From Dethiosulfovibrio salsuginis (lineage in GTDB: Bacteria > Synergistota > Synergistia > Synergistales > Dethiosulfovibrionaceae), in contig NZ_FXBB01000007.1 in assembly GCF_900177735.1 (NCBI RefSeq), positions 1-64,000 of the forward strand: DNA of 64,000 bases, written 5' to 3'. A program made the translations under genes and the position numbers. This document shows, piece by piece, positions 24,430 through 32,255 of this stretch (position 1 is the first letter of the stretch; every line of letters begins with the position of its first letter). The notes beneath the pieces were generated by a model. The model was not told where the DNA came from and searched no databases. It was given only the letters and a program-made list of their open reading frames with translations.

Positions 24430-24899
24430 CGTTCACCTCCCATCAGATCGGCAAAGCCAGCTAAAAGATGAAGTATCACGACCGCCCCAAACAAAGGGTA
24501 CATAGCGTAAACCCACCTCATGGAGATGCCCAGAGCTGGGGTGGTCTGGAAGGACTCGGTCCCCATCAGGATCCAGCCGTACCAAGCCACCACGACGAAA
24601 AACGCCACCGCCCCAAGCCTCATCGCCACCTGCACCGCAAGGCGAAGGCCAGAGGGAAGCCTGTCGGTCAGAAAGGATATCGAAATATGGCTTCCCCTGT
24701 AGAAGGCCACCGAGGCCCCTACCAGCGAAGCTGCCACCAAAGAAAAGCGGACCAGCTCCTCGGACCACACCAGGGCCTGAAAGAACACCCGACATACTAT
24801 CTGGGCCATAGTCAGACCGACCATAAAGACCATGAGGGAAAAAAGGGTCACCTCACAGATACGGTTTACGTTAAAACTGAGCTTCCGCAGCAAAGCCAT
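24426..24899 (-). CDS. dctQ: TRAP transporter small permease (DctQ type)
   Basis: A 157-residue protein with four membrane helices. It is the small subunit of the TRAP transporter, bridging the large permease and the binding protein. The pattern ALVWSEELVRFSLVAASLVGASVAFYRGSHI (read in two parts around SEELVR) is typical. It begins one base after the dctP stop and overlaps dctM. Confidence 0.92.
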   Translation of the reverse strand: MALLRKLSFNVNRICEVTLFSLMVFMVGLTMAQIVCRVFFQALVWSEELVRFSLVAASLVGASVAFYRGSHISISFLTDRLPSGLRLAVQVAMRLGAVAFFVVVAWYGWILMGTESFQTTPALGISMRWVYAMYPLFGAVVILHLLAGFADLMGGER

Positions 24900-24900
24900 G

Positions 24901-25875
24901 TTACTCAGTATCCAGTATGGCCTGAACGGTGCCCTCTCCGAACTGATCTCCGTACTTTTCGTACACAGGGGCCACAGCGTTCCTGAAGGCAGCCAGATCG
25001 GGCTCCACTATCTCCATGCCCTGACCCCTCAAAAAGGCCATCCACTCCTCTTCCTTCTCGTTGTCCAGATCCCTGTTGGCCTTAGCTCCCGCCCTAGCTC
25101 CCTCGAGGACGACGTTCTGCTCCTCAGGGGTAAGCTTTTTCCAGGTCGCCATGCTCATCATAATCACGTTAGGGGCGTAGGCGTGTCTGGTTAGTGACAG
25201 ATGCTTCTGGCTCTCGTAGAGCTTAAAGGACACTATGACGTTAAGTGGGTTTTCCTGACCGTCGATGGTCCTTTGCTGGAGGGCCGTCAGTGCCTCGGTC
25301 CAGGCCATGGGCACGGCGTTAGCGCCGAGCTCTTTGAAGGTATCCACGTAGATAGGGTTCTGCATCAGCCTGATCTTGAGGCCCTTTACGTCGTCGGGGA
25401 CCGCCACCGGCCTGACGCTGTTGGTGAGGTTTCTAAACCCTCTCTCGCCGTAGGCGAGGCCCTTCCAGCCGAAGCCCTCCATCTCGTCCAGAAGTCCCTG
25501 GCCGATAGGACCGTCCAGCACGGCGTAGGCGTGGTCGGGATCCCTGAAGAGGAAAGGCAGATCGAAAACCCCAAAACGGGGCATAAAGTTCACTATAGGA
25601 CCACCGGTGATTATGGCGGCGTCCACCACTCCCATCCTGAGGCTCTCAAGGAGGGTCCTCTCGTCCCCTAGCTTGGCGTTAGGGAACACGGTGACCTTAA
25701 GACTACCGTCGCTGCCTTGTTCCACGACCTCCTTAAACTTCAGGGCGCACACGTGAAAGGCGTCCTGCTCGTTGACCACGTGGGCGAGCTTTATGGTCCT
25801 GGCCTTGGCGAAACCGACGGAAACCATGGCTATGGACATAGCCACCCCTAAAAACAGCACAAAAAACCTCTTCAT
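24901..25875 (-). CDS. dctP: TRAP transporter substrate-binding protein (DctP type)
   Basis: A 324-residue periplasmic solute-binding protein with a signal peptide (MKRFFVLFLGVAMSIAMVS, cleavage near GFAKA). The ligand-carboxylate arginine region is seen as GLKIRLMQNPIYVDTFKELGA, followed by PMAWTEALTALQQRTIDGQENP. Both are diagnostic of the family. First gene of dctP-dctQ-dctM-ilvD. GGGGAGG precedes the ATG. The ligand is unknown: sugar acid or other organic acid, to judge from the linked dehydratase. Confidence 0.93.
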   Translation of the reverse strand: MKRFFVLFLGVAMSIAMVSVGFAKARTIKLAHVVNEQDAFHVCALKFKEVVEQGSDGSLKVTVFPNAKLGDERTLLESLRMGVVDAAIITGGPIVNFMPRFGVFDLPFLFRDPDHAYAVLDGPIGQGLLDEMEGFGWKGLAYGERGFRNLTNSVRPVAVPDDVKGLKIRLMQNPIYVDTFKELGANAVPMAWTEALTALQQRTIDGQENPLNVIVSFKLYESQKHLSLTRHAYAPNVIMMSMATWKKLTPEEQNVVLEGARAGAKANRDLDNEKEEEWMAFLRGQGMEIVEPDLAAFRNAVAPVYEKYGDQFGEGTVQAILDTE

Positions 25876-25895
25876 CCTTATTCCTCCCCTTCTAC

Positions 25896-25918
25896 TGGTA
25901 GGACCAATGGTACTACCA
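25896..25918. promoter_or_regulatory. Two tandem FadR/GntR-type operators
   Basis: TGGTAGGACCA (25896-25906) and TGGTACTACCA (25908-25918) each match the FadR-subfamily consensus TGGTnnnACCA exactly, one base apart. They lie between the dctP -10 box and its ribosome site. The divergent FadR-type regulator gene is about 325 bases away, so it is the obvious candidate to repress the transporter here. Confidence 0.7.
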
Positions 25919-25929
25919 AAGCTGAGGAC

Positions 25930-25958
25930 ATTATAGTAGAATAGGTTTTCCTTGACAA
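25930..25958 (-). promoter_or_regulatory. Promoter of dctPQM-ilvD
   Basis: TTGTCA (25958-25953), exact 17-base spacer, TATAAT (25935-25930) on the minus strand. The operators begin 12 bases downstream of the -10, over the expected start site. A 250-bp repeat element begins only four bases beyond the -35. Confidence 0.8.
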
Positions 25959-25961
25959 TAG

Positions 25962-26210
25962 GGAACCGCTAAAAACTAGATGTTGAGTCACCTCGGAGAG
26001 ACCGTTCCGCCTGCGCCCTTGTCTCGCCCGGGCGTATACTCGACCTGCCTGTTCCGTACGAACCGCCTCGGAGGGCACGTCCTGTGCCCCCTCGGCTTGG
26101 GGCGACGTCCTGTCGCCCCATTCGTACTACACGACGGCATGTCGAGTATACGGGCTCGAAGGGGCTACGTCGGAACGATCTCTCCGAGGGTCAGAGTTTT
26201 TAGATGCACC
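25962..26210 (+). repeat. Palindromic ~250-bp repeat, copy 2
   Basis: Same element as at 14447 (opposite orientation) and 38503 (same orientation). Ends: GGAACCGCTAAAAAC and TTTTTAGATGCACC. Outer arms CTCGGAGAGACCG / CGGAACGATCTCTCCGAG, middle arms GTATACTCGACCTGCC / GGCATGTCGAGTATACG and two inner hairpins can fold together. It fills nearly the whole space between the dctP promoter and the regulator gene. Confidence 0.85.
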
Positions 26211-26242
26211 TAACAGGGATTTTTGAAAGGAGAGCGTCGACT

Positions 26243-26923
26243 ATGGAAACTAAGAGAAAGGCCCTCATAGACAGGATTATGGAAATGTCCCGACAGGGAC
26301 GGTTTGTATCGGGCAAGCTGCCCTCGGAGAGGGATTTTGCCCAGGAACTGGAGGTCAGCAGAGGCTCCCTTCGGGAAGCACTGGTCACCATGGAGGGCAT
26401 GGGGATCGTGGAGATAAGAGGTAGGGAAGGGGTCTTCGTGGTACAGAGACCGGAACGCCTGGACCTATCCCTCTCGGCGGTGATGCTCTGGCCCGACCGC
26501 ACCATGGACCACCTTATGGAGATGAGAAAGCTGGTGGAGATCCCGGCGGCAGGGCTTGCGGCCAAGAGGATGGACGGAGCGGATATGGATAAGATCAGAA
26601 AGTGTCTGATGGAGCTTGAGAGGGTTGACCGATCCCCTGAGGAGGACGGAGCCAGATGGGACTCGCTGCTTCATATGTCGGTGGTGGAGGGGGCGAAAAA
26701 TCCCCTCATATCCAGAGTCTTCGAGGGGCTTGCCCTGCTGATGGAGCGGTATATAGGCAACACCAGAAGGCAGCTGTTCGCCACCCCTGGGTTGCCTGAA
26801 GCGGTTTTAGATCAGCACAGAAGGCTCGTGGAGGCCCTGGAGAACGGTGACGACATAGGGGCCATGAGGATCACCGAGGAACACCTGGAGATGGCGGACA
26901 GGCTTTTTAGGGAAGGGCTCTAA
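26243..26923 (+). CDS. FadR-subfamily GntR transcriptional regulator
   Basis: A 226-residue regulator. The N-terminal winged helix is LPSERDFAQELEVSRGSLREALVTME (read as LPSERDFAQEL then SRGSLREAL, about 26-50), with the wing RGREGVFV. An all-helical FCD ligand domain follows, with metal-binding histidines plausible at HMSVVEGAKN and HRRLVEALENGD. I chose ATG 26243 after AAAGGAGAG; an earlier ATG at 26204 lies in the repeat end. It probably represses dctPQM-ilvD through the tandem TGGTnnnACCA sites. It overlaps the end of convergent recX by 17 bases. Confidence 0.9.
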   Translation: METKRKALIDRIMEMSRQGRFVSGKLPSERDFAQELEVSRGSLREALVTMEGMGIVEIRGREGVFVVQRPERLDLSLSAVMLWPDRTMDHLMEMRKLVEIPAAGLAAKRMDGADMDKIRKCLMELERVDRSPEEDGARWDSLLHMSVVEGAKNPLISRVFEGLALLMERYIGNTRRQLFATPGLPEAVLDQHRRLVEALENGDDIGAMRITEEHLEMADRLFREGL

Positions 26924-27320
26924 CAGCCCTGAAGATCACCGAACGAGGAAAGCCCCTTCGTTCAAGCCGTCCCACTATTCGACGGTCCTCCACCGATGGT
27001 CGCCAGCCTCTAACCAGCTCGGCGGCCCTCTGATCCTCGTCTATCTCCCCCTCCTCCAGGGCGTAGGCGATAAAGTCTCTGGAAACCCCCTTTTCCCTGA
27101 GGGAATCGGATATACGGCGGATCGACCAGTCGGGATGGCTGTCGACGAAAAGGACGGCGTAAACCTGGTCGTCTATCAGGCCAAGCTCCTCGTATCGGTC
27201 CAAGAGGCCATCGGCGAAATCGGATGGACAGCCTCTGGCCTTCAGCTTTCGCCTGAGGTCCCCTTTGGTGTAGGCTCCTCTGGACAGGAGCTTTTGAAGG
27301 TATGACTCGTGTTCTTCCAT
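26907..27320 (-). CDS. recX: Regulatory protein RecX
   Basis: A 137-residue all-helical RecX-type inhibitor of RecA filaments, on the short side for the family. Repeats of the three-helix unit are seen: LLSRGAYTKGDLRRKLKARG, then LLDRYEELGLIDDQVYA, then SIRRISDSLREKGVSRDFI. recA itself is not in the window. It begins nine bases after recG in the same operon, and its 3' end overlaps the convergent regulator gene. Confidence 0.85.
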   Translation of the reverse strand: MEEHESYLQKLLSRGAYTKGDLRRKLKARGCPSDFADGLLDRYEELGLIDDQVYAVLFVDSHPDWSIRRISDSLREKGVSRDFIAYALEEGEIDEDQRAAELVRGWRPSVEDRRIVGRLERRGFPRSVIFRAVRALP

Positions 27321-27328
27321 GCTTCCTC

Positions 27329-29386
27329 CTACGCCGTGGTGGCTATGCCAAGCTTACGGCCGTACCGCCTTAACACAGCATCCCTCAGGGACGGAAAGGA
27401 CGACAGATCCCTATCCTCCTCGACCAGCCTGAAGGCCCTCTCCCTGGCGGTCTCCAGAAGCTCGACGTCCCTTATGAGATCGGCCACCTTAAAATCGGTT
27501 ATACCGTGTTGTCTGACCCCGCAGATCTCACCTGGTCCCCTTATAGCCATATCCGCCTCGGCGACCGCAAAACCGTCGGAGGATCGGCACAGGGCCTCGA
27601 GCCTCTGAACTCCCTCGGTGGTCTTAGGCTTGCCGAGCAAAAAACACCAGGCCTGTTCCGAACCTCGGCCCACTCGGCCTCTGAGCTGGTGGAGCTGGGA
27701 GAGGCCGAACCTCTCGGCGTTTTCGACGACCATCACCGTGGCCTCGGGCACGTCCACCCCGACCTCTATAACGGTGGTACAGGCCAGTATAGGCTTCTCG
27801 CCGGAGGCAAAGGACCTCATGACCTCCTGCCTGGCGGAAAGGGCCATCCGACCGTGGATCATCCCGACCTTATCGCCAAAACGGGCCTCTAAAGCGGCGA
27901 ATCGATCCTCAAGAGGACCTGCGTCCAGGTGCTCGCTGCCCTCTATTATGGGACACACCCAGAAGACCCGCCTGTCCCGGCCGATCTCTTTCTCCATAAA
28001 ACCGTAGAGATCGTCTACTTTGTGTTCCCCTATAACCCTGGTCTTCACCGGAATACGGCCTTTAGGCATGGTTCGGATAACCGACACCGAAAGATCGCCG
28101 TAGACCGACAGGGCCAGCGTCCTAGGGATAGGGGTCGCGGTCATAACCAACACGTGAGGCACCCCTTTTGTCCCGATGGCGACCCTTTGGAGGACGCCGA
28201 AGCGATGCTGCTCGTCTATAACCACTAACCCCAGTTTTTTGAAAGAGACATCCTCCTGGATCAGGGCGTGGGTTCCTATCACCACGTTAACATCGCCGGA
28301 GGAGATATCCTCCAGAAGAGACCGCCTCTCCCCTTGAGGAAGGCCACCGATTAAGGTCTCAACCCTGACGCCATAGGGGCTCAGCATGGACTCAATCCTG
28401 GAGCCGTGCTGCTGAGCCAAGACGGAAGTAGGAACCATAAGGGCCGCCTGAGCTCCGCCGTCTACCGCCTGCATCATAGCCAGAAGGGCCACGGCGGTCT
28501 TTCCCGACCCCACGTCGCCCTGAAGGAGTCGGTTCATAGGCACATCGGAGGCCATGTCGCCGCCGATCTCATCCAAAACCCTGGACTGGTCGGAGGAGAG
28601 GGCAAAAGGCAAAGCCCTCTCCAGAGAGCTCCGAAGAGGGCCGTTGCAGGGCAGAGCCGGGGCACCGACAACCTTATCCCTCCTCGATCTGACCGTAGCC
28701 AATCCCAGCTGGAGGGTAAAAAGCTCGTCGAAAGCGAGACGTTTTCTGGCGTCTCGCCATGCCTCCGGCGAGGGAGGACGGTGCATCGTCTCGATAGCCA
28801 GTCGCAGGTCGATCAGCCCAAGCTCGGAGCGGATAGATTCAGGTATAGGGTCGTCGACGGCACACAAAAAATCCCTGAGGACATGGTCCACCGTTGTCCT
28901 CATCCACTGGTCCGATAGGCCAGCGGTGAGGGCGTAAACCGCCACTATACAGCCCATCTGCCTCGGGGGCCTATCCTCCCACAGAACCTCCACCTCAGGG
29001 TTTACGAACTGACGGAGCCCTCCTTTATAGGAGACCCTGCCGTGAAGCCCTAAAGACCTGCCCGGGGCGAGCAGATTAGCCAGATTACGGCTGTTGAACC
29101 ATATGGCCGAGACCAACGCCGTGCCGTCGCTCACCATCGCCTCGGTTAAAATCATCTTTTTGCGGGAGGAAACACGGCTGTCCACCGAGATGACCTTCAC
29201 TATAGACGAGCAGACCGAGTCAGGGGATATCTCCGACAGCTTTGAAATCGCCCTTCTGTCCTCGTATCTTCGGGGGTAGAAATGGAGAAGGTCCTCTACG
29301 GTCTCGATCTCCAGTCGGGCCAGCCTGGAGGATCGGGCCTTTCCGACCCCTTTGAGACAATCCACCGGGCTTGTAAGGTCGATCAC
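27329..29386 (-). CDS. recG: ATP-dependent DNA helicase RecG
   Basis: A 685-residue branch-migration helicase that rescues stalled forks. N-terminal wedge (OB) domain with helix-hairpin-helix-like CLKGVGKARSSRLARL. Helicase core with Walker A GDVGSGKT, motif II DEQH (VIDEQHRFGV), motif III TATPIPRTLAL and motif VI QLRGRVGRG. The start is GTG 29386 (begins VIDLTSPVDCLKGVG), which overlaps the divIVA stop by four bases after AGGGGAA. A longer frame upstream lies inside divIVA and is not used. Confidence 0.96.
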   Translation of the reverse strand: MIDLTSPVDCLKGVGKARSSRLARLEIETVEDLLHFYPRRYEDRRAISKLSEISPDSVCSSIVKVISVDSRVSSRKKMILTEAMVSDGTALVSAIWFNSRNLANLLAPGRSLGLHGRVSYKGGLRQFVNPEVEVLWEDRPPRQMGCIVAVYALTAGLSDQWMRTTVDHVLRDFLCAVDDPIPESIRSELGLIDLRLAIETMHRPPSPEAWRDARKRLAFDELFTLQLGLATVRSRRDKVVGAPALPCNGPLRSSLERALPFALSSDQSRVLDEIGGDMASDVPMNRLLQGDVGSGKTAVALLAMMQAVDGGAQAALMVPTSVLAQQHGSRIESMLSPYGVRVETLIGGLPQGERRSLLEDISSGDVNVVIGTHALIQEDVSFKKLGLVVIDEQHRFGVLQRVAIGTKGVPHVLVMTATPIPRTLALSVYGDLSVSVIRTMPKGRIPVKTRVIGEHKVDDLYGFMEKEIGRDRRVFWVCPIIEGSEHLDAGPLEDRFAALEARFGDKVGMIHGRMALSARQEVMRSFASGEKPILACTTVIEVGVDVPEATVMVVENAERFGLSQLHQLRGRVGRGSEQAWCFLLGKPKTTEGVQRLEALCRSSDGFAVAEADMAIRGPGEICGVRQHGITDFKVADLIRDVELLETARERAFRLVEEDRDLSSFPSLRDAVLRRYGRKLGIATTA

Positions 29387-29853
29387 AGCAGTTCCCCTTC
29401 CCCTCCAGTGTTCGCCTCCACCAGGCTGGAAAATCGGGCAAGAAGGGCCCTGAAGTCGGCCATAAACAAATCTCTGGTCTTTCTTGCGTCGTCGCACTGA
29501 CGGAGAATCTCGTCCTTTCGGGCCTTGGCGTCGGATATAATGCCCTCCGCCTTGCTCCTGGCCTCGGCGATAATGGCGTCGGCCTCCTTTCTGGCTGAGC
29601 CAACTCTCTCCTCCGAGCTTCTTTGGGCCATAAGCAGGGCCTCCTGAAGTGAATCCCTCAGGTTATCGTACTCCTTGAGCTTCTCCTCCAACCTTTTGAT
29701 ATCCTGCTCAAGACCGGACTGACGCTCGGCGGTGTACTGTAACGTGTCGGCCACCCTATCTAAAAAGTCCTCCACCTCGTCGGGATTATAGCCTCTGATA
29801 GCCTTGGAAAAAGAGACCGACTCTACATCCAGCACCGTTACAAGGCTAGTCAC
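29383..29853 (-). CDS. divIVA: DivIVA-domain protein
   Basis: A 156-residue DivIVA/GpsB-like protein. N-terminal membrane-curvature domain with the family pattern SKAIRGYNPDEVEDFLDRVAD (about 16-36), then long coiled coils. It likely organises cell poles or the septum. The start is GTG 29853 after GGAGGGAGAGG, overlapping sepF by eight bases. The sepF-divIVA pairing is conserved in many Gram-positive-type genomes; here it occurs beside diderm genes. Confidence 0.92.
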   Translation of the reverse strand: MTSLVTVLDVESVSFSKAIRGYNPDEVEDFLDRVADTLQYTAERQSGLEQDIKRLEEKLKEYDNLRDSLQEALLMAQRSSEERVGSARKEADAIIAEARSKAEGIISDAKARKDEILRQCDDARKTRDLFMADFRALLARFSSLVEANTGGEGELL

Positions 29854-30337
29854 CCTCTCCCTCCGAGGTATCGTCCTCCACTATCCACTCCTCACAGGCG
29901 GTCTTTACAGGAGTGGCCAAAAAGGTGGTCTTAGAGACCCTAAAGAGAGCTCCTCTGGACGCCACGACGGTCTGATGAAGCGACTCTAAGACCGAGTTCG
30001 CTTCATCTACCTCGACACCTCCCAGGTCCACCAGCACCAGCCGGCCCTGTCTGAGGGCGGTCAGCATATCGTCCAGAAGCTCTACAGCTACCGCACCTCG
30101 GCATAGCACGACCTCCGCCTTAGGAGGAAGGGGCCTCATAATCCTCTCTTTCCTCTCCTCGTCGGAGGAAAGTGACGGAGCAGGAGCAGCCTCCGAGGGA
30201 GGGGGCTCCACGGGATCTTTGCTGGATTTTATCTCCGCCGCCACCTCGTCCTGTCTCGAATGATCGGTTATAACGATGTCCTCGTCATCGTAGTCCTCCG
30301 ACATTCCTAGGAGATCAAAAAGCTTGTTCCACACCAA
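29846..30337 (-). CDS. sepF: Cell division protein SepF
   Basis: A 163-residue SepF: an N-terminal amphipathic membrane-targeting helix (VWNKLFDLLGM), a variable acidic linker rich in Pro/Ser, and a C-terminal compact domain (about 75-155) that polymerises and binds FtsZ. The start is TTG 30337 or, equally possible, GTG 30334; both follow AGGTGA. It sits between yggS and divIVA, the usual Firmicutes-type order. Confidence 0.9.
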   Translation of the reverse strand: MVWNKLFDLLGMSEDYDDEDIVITDHSRQDEVAAEIKSSKDPVEPPPSEAAPAPSLSSDEERKERIMRPLPPKAEVVLCRGAVAVELLDDMLTALRQGRLVLVDLGGVEVDEANSVLESLHQTVVASRGALFRVSKTTFLATPVKTACEEWIVEDDTSEGEGD

Positions 30338-30343
30338 CTTAGT

Positions 30344-31057
30344 TCACCTGCTTTCTCTGACGCCAAAAATAGACGAACCAATCCTGACCACCGTGCTTCC
30401 CTGTTCTATAGCCAGGTCAAAATCGCCGCTCATCCCCATAGATAGCTCTTTAAGAGGGAGGCCGGTCTCTTTCGACATACCGTCCCTAAGGAGCCTCAGC
30501 GACTCAAAGGCCCTCGCGGTGTCCGACCGATCGTCGGAGAGAGGACCTACGGTCATAAGTCCCTGGATGTCCAGCCCTGGGCAGCTTTCGATCAGCTGCA
30601 TCAAAGTAGGCAAACCGTCCTCAGGGGCCACTCCGTGCTTTGCCTCCTCGCCGGAGGTGTTTACCTCAATCAGCACCGGATAGGGGGCCAGCCCCATCTC
30701 CTGAACCAGCCGGTCTAAGGTCTCGCCTAGCTTAAAGCTGTCGAGGCTGTGGATCATGGAGAAAAGGGAGAGGGCCTTTCTGGCCTTGTTTCTCTGGAGA
30801 TGGCCTATAAGATGCCAATTCACCGGATGGCCTTCAGGCCACACATCTATTTTAGATTCGCCTTCCTGAACCCTGTTCTCCCCAAGCCCCCACAGAAGGC
30901 CTGTATCAACCGCCGGAAGCAGGGCCTCTACCGGGTGGGTCTTGCTCACCGCCAGTAACTTTACGTCCTCAGGCCCTCTGCCGGATCTGAGGGAGATCTC
31001 TTTTATGTCATTAAAGACGGAGCGAACCTTATCCTCTATAGCCATAGAGTCTACCAT
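30344..31057 (-). CDS. yggS: YggS-family pyridoxal phosphate homeostasis protein
   Basis: A 237-residue PLP-binding TIM-barrel protein of the YggS/PLPBP family, involved in vitamin B6 and amino-acid homeostasis. The PLP lysine is in LLAVSKTHP (K39), with further blocks GENRVQEG and WHLIGHLQRNKA, and SMGMSGDFDLAIEQGST-type phosphate-binding loop at the end. ATG 31057 follows GGAAGGA and overlaps the upstream gene by seven bases. It is consistently linked to sepF in many genomes. Confidence 0.94.
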   Translation of the reverse strand: MVDSMAIEDKVRSVFNDIKEISLRSGRGPEDVKLLAVSKTHPVEALLPAVDTGLLWGLGENRVQEGESKIDVWPEGHPVNWHLIGHLQRNKARKALSLFSMIHSLDSFKLGETLDRLVQEMGLAPYPVLIEVNTSGEEAKHGVAPEDGLPTLMQLIESCPGLDIQGLMTVGPLSDDRSDTARAFESLRLLRDGMSKETGLPLKELSMGMSGDFDLAIEQGSTVVRIGSSIFGVRESR

Positions 31058-31980
31058 AACTTGATCCTTCCTTCCTTACCTATCATTCCGTTCAATAGTA
31101 CTAAATTTCCGGGATTCAGGCCACCGTAGACCAGAAACCGGTCTCCAGGCATAGGGATACCTCGGACCTCCCTGAAAAAGACTCGATCTCCACGAACCTG
31201 AAAAACCCCTTTTTTGCCGTTCTTTATCACAACCGCCGACTCGGGCAGTTCCGCCCCACGCCACTCTCCACCTTTAAGGTATATGGTCATATCCCGACGA
31301 ACCAGGGAGGACAGAGGGAAAAAAGGCATATCCATATAGACCTTTAAGACCTGGCCCATAACCTCGACCACCCGGACATCCCCTCTGAAAGGGGAACCTA
31401 GGGGATCGAGACGAAACTCGATAAACCCCGACTGGGCCTCCGACTTGAGGGACTCGGTCAGAGGAGAGTAAAACACCGCCCTCAAAACCTGAGGCTGGGG
31501 GATCAGCTTTCCTATGACCCTGTCGGACCGGCTCTCGGCGAAATCGGGAAACATCACCGCATCGGGCACCTCAGGGAGGGAGAACGACTCGGTCCATATG
31601 GAGGAATAACGCCACGACCCCTCCAGACCATCAAGGCCGGGGATAAAATATCCCCTTTTGGAGGAGTATACAGGATTTCCTTTTCCCCCCTTCATAACCG
31701 TGGCTATAAGTTCGCCTTTGGATATAGAGGCCGGATTGGAGCCGTAGCGATACTGAACCGAACCTCTAGTGGAGGACCTAACGAGCTCTTCCCTCCATAT
31801 AAGCACCGCTCTGACCGGCACATCCTGACGGTAGAATGATGGCCTAGCTGTCACCAGATCGGGGATCGACATAGTGGTGTGCCACCACCAGGCCATATAA
31901 ATGGCCACCGCTACCAACAGGGTAGAAAGCACCAGCAACCCGTACACTATTCTACGTGCTTTCGTACTCAGATATACCAC
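31051..31980 (-). CDS. HlyD-like membrane-anchored protein, function unknown
   Basis: A 309-residue protein with one N-terminal membrane helix (about 11-30) and a long extracytoplasmic part rich in beta strands. It resembles the HlyD-like proteins encoded upstream of yggS-sepF in Firmicutes. Segments such as SKGELIATVMKGG and DMTIYLKGGEW look like lipoyl/barrel-sandwich hairpins of adaptor proteins. No transporter partner is adjacent. A GTG at 31980 overlaps the GGAGG ribosome site, so the true start may be the CTG nine bases in. A role in envelope or division is a guess from position only. Confidence 0.6.
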   Translation of the reverse strand: MVYLSTKARRIVYGLLVLSTLLVAVAIYMAWWWHTTMSIPDLVTARPSFYRQDVPVRAVLIWREELVRSSTRGSVQYRYGSNPASISKGELIATVMKGGKGNPVYSSKRGYFIPGLDGLEGSWRYSSIWTESFSLPEVPDAVMFPDFAESRSDRVIGKLIPQPQVLRAVFYSPLTESLKSEAQSGFIEFRLDPLGSPFRGDVRVVEVMGQVLKVYMDMPFFPLSSLVRRDMTIYLKGGEWRGAELPESAVVIKNGKKGVFQVRGDRVFFREVRGIPMPGDRFLVYGGLNPGNLVLLNGMIGKEGRIKLW

Positions 31981-32183
31981 CTCCGTACAAATATACCGTC
32001 CTATTGTACCTCAACAGGATTGTAACCGACCGGGCACAGCTAAAAAACCATATCACAGATCACAAGACAGCTAAAAAGGCTAAAAAACCGCAAAACCAGC
32101 GAACATCACCTGCATAAAAAGAGAGATGATCCATTATAAACGCACAAATATCGGTATCACAGCAGGCAAAAAACGTAAAACGC

Positions 32184-32212
32184 TTGCAAAAACAGCAGAG
32201 AGGTGGTATAAG
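32184..32212 (+). promoter_or_regulatory. Promoter of glnN
   Basis: TTGCAA (32184-32189), 17-base spacer, TATAAG (32207-32212). The upstream 170 bases are A-rich; nothing else was recognised there. Confidence 0.6.
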
Positions 32213-32255
32213 AAAGCATCTTTTTTGGGAATAAAAAAACAGGAGGGGATTCGCC

